Source: Rostrohypoxylon terebratum
Taxonomy: Eukaryota > Ascomycota > Sordariomycetes > Xylariales > Hypoxylaceae
Assembly (NCBI GenBank): GCA_022497145.1
Contig: MU386047.1
Coordinates: 1 to 33,318, forward strand
DNA length: 33,318 bases
Direction: 5' to 3'
The notes below the pieces were generated by a model. The model worked only from the letters and a program-made list of their open reading frames with translations, was not told where the DNA came from and made no database searches. The position numbers and the translations under genes were made by a program. This document shows positions 23,279-32,764 of this stretch, piece by piece (position 1 is the stretch's first letter; each line of letters begins with the position of its first letter).

Positions 23279-23683
23279 TTAAATGTTAACACAAAGGTTA
23301 CGTACACTAACCTTAGTCTTACTCGGACATCAGTCATATTAAGCTAGTAACCATTATTATATGTACCTACTATGGAGTTTCGGAATTTCAAACAGTTGCA
23401 CTGCGGCTTTGTGCTTATTCGAAGCTGACTTGGTAATTAGATTGTCCTTGTCACTATATGCCATCGAAGTGACACTGAGATCCAAGGCCGAAATCTGTAT
23501 ACAGATGCGACTGATCATTTAGCCCCCATCAGAGGGTACTGCTAAATAATTGTATTGCTAACTTCTCTATAGTAGAGAATTCCATGTGTTTTGATTCGTC
23601 ACGAAAATCTACTCCTACCTATATTACCCAGGTAACTAAAAGGACTATCCACCTGGACTCCTAGGTAGTACCTACTTTATACC

Positions 23684-23690
23684 TATATAA
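23684..23690 (+). promoter_or_regulatory. Candidate TATA box of the RIP-DUF6598 gene
   Basis: TATATAA about 104 bases upstream of the ATG at 23794, on the correct strand. It is a motif match only. Confidence 0.45.
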
Positions 23691-23793
23691 TGAGAGGATA
23701 TACAGGCCTTAATCCTATAGACTTCAAGGAAAATCATTTTAGCAACACACATAGCTTCTTAAAATATTCACTTTTGTTGACCACAACACCATC

Positions 23794-25311
23794 ATGGCGA
23801 AGTTCGAAATGAAATTCGTAGTCGGTCATGAGACTCTAACTGATTATGAAGACTTCATTCAAAAACTACGTGAGCTTCTGGCTGGGGGTTCCTACTCCCA
23901 CGGTCTTCCTATCCTTCCTCCTCGACAGAACCCGCCCACCAGCTTTTTCGATGTGGTTCTTCAAACTCAATCATGTGCCGTGAGATTGAGGTTTCAAAAA
24001 GACAACCTCTACCTGAATGGCTACCGGCCGGAGGATTCTGACCAGTGGTATGAATTCAATAATGATAGTGATACTCATTTGATCGATGGTTCTACCTTTT
24101 TAGGCTACGAAAGTAGCTATATCGATCTAGAGAGAGTTGGGTCCACAAGGGATAGTACGGATCTCGGACGGAAAACGCTCATTGAGACCATCAAGGCACT
24201 CGCAGCGCCTAGCCAAACTAGCTCCGCAGATACAGCTAGTTCGTTGATGGTTGTCATACAGATGATATCTGAAGGAATCAGGTACACTGGGATTTCCGAG
24301 TACTTGTTCACTACCTATTATAGAGTTCAACCTCCTACTGGCTATATAATAGCGCTCGAAAATGGTTGGGCGGTCCTTTCAGAAGCATTGCTGCTATCCG
24401 ACCAATACCCCGACGGGTCGTTCTCACGACGTCTTCGCCAGCCCAACGACATGAACATTAGCGAAGCCGACCAAGCAGTTGATGTGATCGGTATTCTCTT
24501 ACAAAGAACTATTCCCTCCAACCGACTTCCCCGTTCGATCTCCAAGGTCTCCGCTAGTGACCCGCAAGGCAGGATCTCACTCGAAATCTTCTGGGTGCGC
24601 ATCAACAACATCAGTTGCGAGCATCCGGGTGGGCTATACGGGAACGTGAACGCCACTGATGGATTAGGCACGCAATCACTGTATAGTCGCACTTCAGACA
24701 ACTACGAGTCCATCAGCCCGGACGGCCACATCTTGCTTACCGGCCCCCCTCGAGCTGTTCCAGCGAGCGGTGATTTCACCATCGATCTAGATCTCTGGAA
24801 CTACGACTCTTCATCTGCTGAGAACCAGGTTGCTCACGGCCGAGTCAAGTGGAATGCTTTTGACTTTACAAATACATATGACAATGTACGCACTCAACAG
24901 ATCGAGGGCGCGGATGGAGGGGCAAGCGTAAACTATGTAGTCTTGAGTAACGCAGCCGAGGCCCTGATTGAGATTATCCTAATTAACGGACACGAAGAGG
25001 ACCTAGCCAAGATATACGGAAACCTCGAAGCTTCGAGCGTTTTCGGGGAGGTCGAACTTTACAGAAAGACCAAGGACGACTTTGAATATGTGCGTCAAGG
25101 GTCAGCTATCACCTTGCTAAGGAAAGCAGTTGCTATACCCATTGACAGTGAGCTCGTGGTTAAAGCGGAGCTTTGGGATCCTGACAGTATTTCTGGGAGC
25201 AGTGAGATCGCGAACGGCAGTGCTATATTTAGCCCCGAGATCGATGTCTCACAAGCTAAGAAGATCGACGGGAAACATGGCCAAGTTGAAGTGAGAGTTT
25301 GCTGGTATTGA
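23794..25311 (+). CDS. Ribosome-inactivating protein (rRNA N-glycosidase) fused to a DUF6598-like domain
   Basis: This is an intronless 505-residue frame. Residues 1 to about 245 match the RIP A-chain fold, which removes one adenine from the sarcin-ricin loop of large-subunit rRNA. The active-site set is complete: Tyr77 (in NGYR), Tyr109 (before IDLER), Glu160 and Arg163 in the helix IQMISEGIR, and Trp192 with Asn190 in ENGW. Residues 262-505 form two similar beta-rich halves (around YGNVNATDG and ILLTGPPRAV, then a second strand set) that resemble DUF6598, known to me mainly from grass RIP-DUF6598 proteins. No signal peptide and no lectin B-chain are visible, so it would start in the cytosol. 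The start ATG has A at -3, with a TATA-like box upstream. Lack of introns contrasts with most neighbours. Family assignment is strong for the RIP part and moderate for DUF6598; activity is untested. Confidence 0.88.
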   Translation: MAKFEMKFVVGHETLTDYEDFIQKLRELLAGGSYSHGLPILPPRQNPPTSFFDVVLQTQSCAVRLRFQKDNLYLNGYRPEDSDQWYEFNNDSDTHLIDGSTFLGYESSYIDLERVGSTRDSTDLGRKTLIETIKALAAPSQTSSADTASSLMVVIQMISEGIRYTGISEYLFTTYYRVQPPTGYIIALENGWAVLSEALLLSDQYPDGSFSRRLRQPNDMNISEADQAVDVIGILLQRTIPSNRLPRSISKVSASDPQGRISLEIFWVRINNISCEHPGGLYGNVNATDGLGTQSLYSRTSDNYESISPDGHILLTGPPRAVPASGDFTIDLDLWNYDSSSAENQVAHGRVKWNAFDFTNTYDNVRTQQIEGADGGASVNYVVLSNAAEALIEIILINGHEEDLAKIYGNLEASSVFGEVELYRKTKDDFEYVRQGSAITLLRKAVAIPIDSELVVKAELWDPDSISGSSEIANGSAIFSPEIDVSQAKKIDGKHGQVEVRVCWY

Positions 25312-25624
25312 TGTTAATACCCAAGCTGCGCTGAAGCTCTTAGCAAGGGTAACTTGAAGGACTGGAACAATTTAAGGAGCGCGGGAAAATCAAACAAACG
25401 GAACCATATAAGAAATAGGCTCTATGAGATCACTCTTGCACCAAAGACATGTGGCCACCTAGAATAATTCACCAAATTTAGACTGTCATTTATAACTGCA
25501 GAATTCTAGGTAGATATAAAAATAAAATTGGATTAGGTACCTACTTATTTATACTGATTCCCTCCATGACATCGCTCAAGGCAACACAAGCAACACCCAT
25601 TTTTATCATCACCTTGGTATTGGC
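25312..25624. other. Short intergenic region 3' of the RIP gene
   Basis: It holds the shared 3' flank of the RIP gene and the convergent small membrane ORF. No further feature is seen. Confidence 0.55.
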
Positions 25625-25849
25625 CTAAAAAGCGGTCTGGACAATGGCCACAACAAAGGTAACGATGAATATTGTGGGATGAAAGGCGATTATGAGACAG
25701 GCGAGGGCAGCGGCAAAATATAAGAACACAAACCCCATGATCAGATCTTTCACGTCTTCCCAGAAATGACAGATATTAATAAGCGTCCAGATCAAGATCC
25801 ACCAAAGTAGAAACTCATTGAGTTGATAGAGGACGTCTAGATCAATCAT
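25625..25849 (-). CDS. Small two-helix membrane protein (hypothetical)
   Basis: A 74-codon ATG-to-TAG frame with A at -3. About 60 percent of residues are hydrophobic, in two blocks: LLWWILIWTLINICHF (about 14-29), then a long FLYFAAALACLIIAFHP to VTFVVAIVQTAF stretch (about 42-74). A short charged segment with WEDVKD lies between them. It is convergent with the RIP gene. Nothing identifies a family. The hydrophobic pattern is unlike random AT-rich ORFs nearby, but a chance frame cannot be ruled out. Confidence 0.4.
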   Translation of the reverse strand: MIDLDVLYQLNEFLLWWILIWTLINICHFWEDVKDLIMGFVFLYFAAALACLIIAFHPTIFIVTFVVAIVQTAF

Positions 25850-26605
25850 GTTGGGATATTATTATTGACAGAGTCCTGCCCTGTGATAGATCAAGGTGTT
25901 CTTATAGGTGTGGCCGGTGATGTGTCACAGCCTTCGATAGCGGCAAGGTACATTTCATTATATCTAGGCCATTTGCAACTGATATAATTGATTATTTACA
26001 ATAATGCCTTGTTCTCCTTGAGTACAAGGGACTGTTGTTCGATGTACGAAACCTTTGTAGCGCATAGTCTAAGAGTTATAGGTTCTGGGTCGAAATTAGT
26101 AACAATCCATGATACAGGCTTTGTTTAGCGAGGTAAGGCATCAAAGGACGTTTGTGAAATAGATAGTTGCGTGATTTCGGTGGAGGATGTACTGCAACAC
26201 CTCCAGGGCTGCCTTGGGGTATGTAGCCATCAGGCAGAAATGGCGTTTCAGAGTCACAAGAAATTAGTCAATCAGAGCTACAGCAACAGAAAAGAGGCCA
26301 TATATCAAGGGTCTCGGTGAAATAGTATGATCTATAAGAGGACAAATGTGCGTCTAATTGTCCTATGACTTGCTTGGAGGTTTATTTGGGCAAAAACGGG
26401 GTGGGGGCCAATATAGATAGATAGGAGTCACTCAGACTCAAAAGGGGGTGTCGCATAATAGGCCTCGCTTAGGTACATAATTCATGGAAACCATTCTTGA
26501 AGCTTTTTGAATCAATGGAAAACTTCAAGAATATCAAATTTATCTTGAGATATTATCTGGATTTAGATGCCCCGATTGGACCTCCGGGTTTTGTAGCGGA
26601 AATGT
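25850..26605. other. Intergenic region, with methyltransferase C-terminal relic at its right end
   Basis: There is no gene in most of it. The last 50 bases (26553-26605) continue, in another frame, the C-terminal coding sequence expected for the adjacent methyltransferase. Confidence 0.6.
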
Positions 26606-27445
26606 CTACGTAGTGCTAATGCTCTCGGCCCCTGTGTGATCCCACTGCAGTGATGAAATACCTAGCGCTCGATTTTGAACAAGCGAATGAAATAAATACG
26701 GTACGACGGCTAGAAAGAAGACCCGTGTCATTGGACGAATTGTATCTAAATAATCACGGACAATAACATTCTCGAATCCGGCCTCTTCTAGCATCTCCTT
26801 AAACACCCCGGGGTGAGATATAGCGTTAGTAGGCATAGCTGAGTACCTGTTGATCTGAACCATAGAAGCAGCAATGTCCCAAGGCGCAGTGTCGAGTATG
26901 TTGTAGTCATACTCGAACTGAGCAAGGTGACCAACCGGGCGTAAGATGCGACAAAAACCAGCTAGGACTGCCTTGGGGTCAGTAGCGTGAACAAATGTCT
27001 CCCTGTTAGTGTAAATGCCGTCGAGAGACTCATCGGCGAAAGATTTCAAGTGGCGATAGTCCATTTGGCGTACTCTGACCGCGCCTTGTGGCAAGCGTAC
27101 GCGTTCTACGTTGCGCAGGTTGCGCTGGGCCGTGGCGACGTGATGGTCTACAATATCTATAGCCTCAACGCGCAGCCCGTGCTTGTTTGCCATTCGAAGA
27201 GCTACGTGGCCTACGCCACAACCGGCATCCAGCATCTGGGATTCAGGCGGCAGTGTAAGAGCCTCGGCCATTTTGTCCTCCATGGAACGTAAACCTTCCG
27301 ACGGCGGGAAAGATCGGTATGTGTCACATTTCCAGCATCCGAAGTGCCTTGTACTGCCGCCTGAGTAGTCCTGCAGCTGCGGATTCGAGTTGATCTGCGG
27401 CCCCGCGCTATTTTGTTTGTGCTTATCATTAGCAGACTGCATCAT
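26606..27445 (-). CDS. Erg6-like SAM-dependent methyltransferase with frameshifted C-terminus
   Basis: A single-exon frame of 279 residues from the first ATG at 27445. It is a class I methyltransferase fold: YSGGSTRHFG at 27-36, SAM motif I LDAGCGVGH at 72-80, acidic strand-2 end VEAIDI, MDYRHL, and HATDPKAVLAGFCRILRP. This pattern is shared with sterol 24-C-methyltransferase-like enzymes that are common in fungal genomes and secondary-metabolite clusters; the substrate here is unknown. The family normally ends with a YFI...V...RG...W.YV...ATKPG segment. Here the annotated frame instead ends with an unrelated tail, while the expected segment is present one frame over (26660-26553) and is itself cut by a TAG at 26618-26616. 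The SAM-binding core is intact, so some activity may remain. It is probably a decaying gene. Confidence 0.8.
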   Translation of the reverse strand: MMQSANDKHKQNSAGPQINSNPQLQDYSGGSTRHFGCWKCDTYRSFPPSEGLRSMEDKMAEALTLPPESQMLDAGCGVGHVALRMANKHGLRVEAIDIVDHHVATAQRNLRNVERVRLPQGAVRVRQMDYRHLKSFADESLDGIYTNRETFVHATDPKAVLAGFCRILRPVGHLAQFEYDYNILDTAPWDIAASMVQINRYSAMPTNAISHPGVFKEMLEEAGFENVIVRDYLDTIRPMTRVFFLAVVPYLFHSLVQNRALGISSLQWDHTGAESISTT

Positions 27446-28647
27446 GAGTGGATTTGACCGGTTCGCCGGCAATTGGAATGGACGAAAGAAAAGATAAAAT
27501 AATTAACCACGTGTTGGTTGAGATCCATGTGGCATGTACTATTGTAGGATGTTTGCTCCGGATGGACGGTTGGACCCACCCATAGTTCGAAGACTTGTAC
27601 GGCTTGTACGGCTGATCTGAGATTACTAAGCGAGATATGTGTTTACATAAAGTTCATGTCAGCAAAAAAAAAACCAAGCAATTTATGATTACATAATGAA
27701 AGATTGGATGACATAGGCCCTAGGGTACATGACATAGGGTACTAGTACTTAAGTCTTATGTAATCCGCCTACAAAATACTTCCTAGTTACCTAGTAGGTT
27801 AGTTAGTCGCAAAACTCCAGGTTAAGAAGATCGTCAGCCTCGGCTCCTCATTGTTAGGTGACTCTGATGTGAAACTATGTAATAGGTTAATGGATAGCTT
27901 AAGCCAACTAGGTTTGCAATATTGTAACCCAAATTTGCTTTCTTTTCAGTGGTCTCTTCCCTTTTCCCCCTTTCTCATACATCTATTGAATCCGACATAT
28001 TATATAGGTTAATCTGTCAAAGATTCATTGTAAACTAGGTATTCACATCTCTTAGGTTAATCCTTCAAATATAATCTCTCTTTACCTAACCTAAGTCTCC
28101 TCTATAAATGCTCTTGCAATAAGAAAATATTGGAATGGGATTTTAGTAGGTATAGGTATTGTATATTGTCAAGATAGATCATTCTAGAATGCCAATTTTC
28201 CTATTTCATTATATTTCATAGTCGAAAATCGAGTCTGCAAGACATGATCAAGGATGCCTAAGAAATGCTTCGAGGTTCTTAGTGTGTTCTCGATTCCAAG
28301 GCATATCTCTTTGACCATCACCAATGTTTATAAGGCACAGGTTTCAGAACCCAGACATGCTTATTTTCCTACCTAGTATTAACCTGAATATACGTCTGAA
28401 CCTCGATAAGGGGCTCTCTCCATGCTTGCACCACAAGCTACATCGACACCTATCATTGATTCGTTCAAGTCGTACACACGGTACCCCCTTTTACCTACCC
28501 AATTCCACACTTTCATTATTAAACTAACCTCTAAAGGCACCTCACCTGCATTGACACCCCGATCAAGGCCATTAGGTATATCAGCTGTTGTATCCTGGAT
28601 AATATCGAAAGTCGGTTACTAACATATGTAGTCAACGTTAGCCAATA
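27446..28647. other. Intergenic region between divergent methyltransferase and zinc-finger gene
   Basis: It is AT-rich and should contain both promoters. Several GGTTA/CTAGGTA-like short motifs occur around 27790-28070. No gene is recognised; open frames near 28324-28622 look incidental. Confidence 0.55.
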
Positions 28648-30870
28648 ATGGATGTCAATTTTGACTGGACTCCACATGCTGGAGGTGATTACGATACGTT
28701 CAGCATAGATCCATGTATAGATCCGGCGAAGTTCATCGACTGCGGAATAGATAACTGGAATCATATGAGCACAGGTGGGTTCTCACAAATAATGGACCAG
28801 CCTCAGGATTCCCTACTACAGGGCATCGGAGGTTGGAGTATAAGTCAACCTGAAGCATACCCAAGCCATCAGGTAGGCGACCCGAACACCGAAGATTCAT
28901 TATTCCCCTTCCGCCCTAGGCTATCTATCGCACCTATCCTGAACGAGTCATCTCAGTTCGAGAATCAACCGGGGCGTAGTGAGCAGTACGGATCATCAGT
29001 GCCAGCCTTGATGGTAAATGACCGACCAGTGAACGGTGAGTCACGCTTCAGCCTGCCCCAATAGGTTATGACTCCGCCTCAGGCCCTCAGCTGGGCAGCG
29101 ACTCCATTTCTGCCTGGAATACTGCTTCAATGGGAACTGATATAAAACGAGCTAGATTTCCAGAAGTTCTCCGAGACCTATGAAGCAAATCTTCGCAGCT
29201 CAGATTGGACGTATGCAGTCGAGGTATGGCCACCTGAAGATGAACCTGGTGAGTTGATGACACATTAGTTCTTTGTTTTCTTCTAAAGTTCCTTTTCCCA
29301 TCAAATCCCTACCAGATCCTTAGCGTTTACGTGCATGACTACGCTAGCTGCATTTATTCTAGCGAATCACATCGACTCGCTCATGTGTATCGTGGTCTGT
29401 GCGGATGTTCCATCACTGCGGGACAGCTTAAAATACTTGTGGCGCATTCAAGTCTTTGTGGTTCAGCTCACTCAGCTACTGAGACCGCTGAGACCTAAAA
29501 ACAATTTGATTGTGCGACGCTTACATTACAACCTTCGGGCCGCTAACCTTTGAACCTCTCGCATCAGGTGATAATCGCGTTGAGGAACACGACAAAGCAA
29601 TACGAAAGACTCTCGATGCCAACGCTGTCGATTACCGAGTTCTAAGAACCCGACCAGTAGGAGAGCCGGGTATTTGTCGACAGTATAGCATAGCCCAGAA
29701 AGACCGTTTTAACGACAGGATACGCCTCGGATTCCTTCAGGCGTTCAACGCTAGCCGGAAGTACAACAAACAACTCCCGGGTTACTACTTCAAAATGAGT
29801 GTCGTATACAAGAATCGCGACATCCTAACCTCCGACACGTATCCCTCAGGCATCGATGGAGGCGACCATGACAGGGACGCCGTGCGATACTCCCCCGTGC
29901 CGCCGGTGCATTACATGGCATATGACGGAGCAGAGAATGCGACTCTCATCCCACCCTCACCTAGCTCTACCGACCTAAGCTCTCCCAACATCCTCGAACC
30001 TCTCAGTCCTCCGGAAAGCCTCGTAGCGCCCTCGAAACCCGACAGCAACCGAATGCCACGCTTAGGCTCCATCCCGAAACCCGAGCGCATAGAGACGAAG
30101 AACCGGGACGGCCTGTACTACTGTACCTTCCCGGGCTGCACCGAGCCGGTCAAGACGTTCCCGCGAAAGTGCGAATGGGGGTAAGTCTCAACAGCCCTCC
30201 CTTCTCACCCCATCCCATCCCGTCCCATATTCTCATGCCATCATTCATGTACTCGCGCTAACCACATTTCCTCCACAGAAAACACATGGACAAGCACGAC
30301 CGACCGTACAAGTGCACGGCGGCGGAGTGCGAGAAGCTTGCCGGGTTTACGTACTCCGGCGGGCTCCTGCGGCACGAGCGCGAGGTCCACGGCAAGCACG
30401 GCGGCCCGCGCAACCCGCTGAACTGCCCGCACGGGAACTGCAAGCGGCACGAGGGCAAGGGGTTCTCGCGCATGGAGAACCTCAACGAGCACCTGCGGCG
30501 CGTGCACACGCCGACTGACGCGTCCGCGGCGCCGTCGCCGCCGGAGGCCGAGCAGGAAGACGCCCCGACGCCGGCGGCGGCGGCGGCGCGGGGCTCGAGC
30601 GTAGCTGGGAGCGTGGCGGTGGCGGGTGTCAAGACGCCCGAGAAGACGGGCGAGAAGAGGAAGCCGGAGACGGACCTGCGCGAGGAGGTCAAGCGGCTGC
30701 AGGTCGAGAACGTGAGCCTGCGGGACGAGCTCGACGCGCAGCGCCGCCAGAGCATGGCCATGATGCAGCAGATGGCCGAGATGAACAGCCGCATCCTGGC
30801 TCTGAGCAACACTGCTTCTGCCACTGCCACTGCCGCCACTACCGCTCAGAACAACCCTTCCGAAGCGTAG
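28648..30870 (+). CDS. C2H2 zinc-finger transcription factor with C-terminal coiled coil
   Basis: The best model has four exons: 28648-29035, 29156-29248, 29568-30180 and 30279-30870, all in phase, giving 561 residues. The last intron (GTAAGT, GCGCTAACC, CCACAG) is firm. The 319-nt second intron has a good GTGAGT and GCTAACC; the first (120 nt) is least certain. The N-terminus is Ser/Pro/Asp-rich. Near 350-440 are three C2H2-type units: CTFPGC with HMDKH, CTAAEC with HEREVH, and CPHGNC with HLRRVH. A Pro/Ala linker follows, then a coiled coil (EEVKRLQVENVSLRDELDAQ and onward, about 500-540). It is likely a nuclear DNA-binding regulator; targets are unknown, though the divergent methyltransferase and the RIP gene are nearby. 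The frame stops at TAG 30868-30870, but 22 coding-looking codons follow. Confidence 0.75.
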
Positions 30871-30939
30871 AACACTTCGGCGGGTTATTTCCAGTATATG
30901 GATCCGTATGCGGCGCATATGAACGGTTGGCAGCCGTGA
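30871..30939 (+). other. Coding-like 22-codon extension after the TAG of the zinc-finger gene
   Basis: In the same frame, directly after the stop, the sequence reads NTSAGYFQYMDPYAAHMN and three further residues plus a final P before a TGA at 30937-30939. Its composition resembles a conserved C-terminal tail more than a 3' UTR. Confidence 0.5.
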
Positions 30940-32323
30940 TTTTTCCGACTAAGATACATTTTCCTCCCTTTACTCTGTCTCCTTTGTTCGTCTTTTACAT
31001 ACCGGATACCCCACTTTTCTATATTCTGCATGGGCAATGGAGTTGACAGGTATCATGATGGGGGTTGATGGACTGGATACGAGATTCAGTCGGTAGAGGG
31101 GATGGCGATGGCGTTAAGAGTTGTATGCAGCATTTCCAGGCAGTCTGATGCCTTGCACGAATGAGTTTCATGCCTATTCCCCCCTTTTATACTTTCACGA
31201 GACCCTGGCAACGAACGCGTATACGTGAAGACGAGACGAGAGAAAGGATATGCATAATGAGAGGAGATTGCCATGTGATTTTAGGTTTCTACGTGATCGT
31301 TGGGTCTATAGGTACGCAAGTAAGATTCCACCCCCCTCATAGTTTACCACAAAACCAACATGAGAATCTTCCTATTAAGCAAATGCATATCGCACCACCA
31401 TTCTTAACCTTTAAGTCCCATGTTATCCGGCTCTCTTATCGATTTTAAGTGAACTTGATGCTTTGTTGTTATAATTCCAATGGAATTGTTCTCTGGCCAC
31501 TATCCTACAAAGAATGATTGATCGCCCTCGAGATCCGAAAATTCCAGCACCTTAGGTTAATCGTATATTTATATCTCAGTATTCTTAGATATTTTCCTGA
31601 TCGTCCCTTCAGCCTTCATGGCGCTTGTACAGTTGGAATACACCAACGTTTCGCCATCACCAAACCCCTGGGAAGGAAACTTTTATTTTCTTACCAGGCT
31701 TGAACTACCAGACACGAGGTATCAGCTACAGACGCGTCGTTTCTTACTAGGCCTTGATAGTGTCTACGTGGATTGATGCAGCAATGCCGTCAAAATGATA
31801 TCTTAACCTAGAAAGATTTTGTAAGTATTAATTATCCAGATAATTGCATAATCCTCAAACGATCCTGACAAATGAATGCGGCTCATATTAGGAGCTGAGT
31901 TCTGAGTTGACTCATAAGTAGGTTCTCTTGAATTTACCGTTATTCAATAAAGCTATGTTCCTCTCAAGACAATGTCATAGTTTACCTGAAATCCAACGAC
32001 TAACTAAATACTGAGGATCATAACACTGAGAGACATAAAGAAACAGACTTGTTGTTAAGAAACCCCACCCTGGCCTCTGGCCCCTATTGATGGCCGATCC
32101 TATCAAAGAAATTGGACAAACTCATTGTACATATAATCGAACGAGAGATGTTCTTGAACAGAGCCGCAATCAGAGGAATATAAATATATCCGTTCATGTC
32201 GATCTATTGTTTAGATCATCTCAAAAGATATCACGAATTATCTCATCGATTCGATACCTAACCTCGCTAGTTCCCCAATCCAACACCAAGTTCAAGAAAT
32301 ATAACAGCCAACCCTAGTCTAAA
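30940..32323. other. Intergenic region
   Basis: It contains the 3' flank of the zinc-finger gene and the promoter of the orphan membrane gene. There are only short frames with no recognisable domain, and no repeat or RNA gene was identified. Confidence 0.55.
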
Positions 32324-32764
32324 ATGGCTCTTCCTGTTCCCGTATCGATGAGTCGGTGGGCTTGGCAAGCAACTGATAGGCTCGCGTTCGTGGCCAAACA
32401 TATTGTTTATGAGCACCAGGGTGGGAAAGTTCGAGTTGGTGTAGACTATAACCTTGACGTGGCCCAGGATGCTTATGAGTTCTCCGTGAATCTCTCATGG
32501 GCCCTCTTTGTCTGGGCGCCAATTTTCATGATGCTCCGTGTAAGGCTTTTTCCTATCCGAGCTCGTGACCGGACAACTCAATATTGGGAGTCGTTTTGCC
32601 AGTTAGTTTGGGCCTTGGCCGATGCCTTTGTCATGACAGTTGCCTCGGATAGCTTCGCTGGTGGAGAATTCTTTGGAGTCATGAAGGGGATGCTCATGGT
32701 ATTTTGGTTCATCTGGGCGTACGATGAGATGTCGATCAGACAGGTTCGTGCCCGATTCGTCTAA
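32324..32764 (+). CDS. Hypothetical membrane-associated protein, 146 residues
   Basis: ATG in the strong context AAAATGG, ending at TAA. Three hydrophobic, Trp-rich segments are seen: about 54-72 (SVNLSWALFVWAPIFMMLR), 90-105 (FCQLVWALADAFVMTVA) and 118-133 (GMLMVFWFIWAYDE). Basic residues between the first two (RVRLFPIRARDR) suggest an inside loop. The N-terminal third is amphipathic and charged. I recognise no family. Regular amino-acid use and good start context favour a real gene over chance. A continuation through an unseen intron after 32764 is possible. Confidence 0.5.
   Translation: MALPVPVSMSRWAWQATDRLAFVAKHIVYEHQGGKVRVGVDYNLDVAQDAYEFSVNLSWALFVWAPIFMMLRVRLFPIRARDRTTQYWESFCQLVWALADAFVMTVASDSFAGGEFFGVMKGMLMVFWFIWAYDEMSIRQVRARFV

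Noticed and set aside
29036..29082. Shorter alternative first intron of the zinc-finger gene (47 nt)
   Set aside because: It opens a plausible frame that soon stops and cannot rejoin the downstream frame without a second unseen intron. The 120-nt version keeps phase.
30241..30918. 225-codon and 193-codon minus-strand frames opposite the zinc-finger exon
   Set aside because: Shadows of the GC-rich coding exon. The plus strand carries the zinc fingers and coiled coil.
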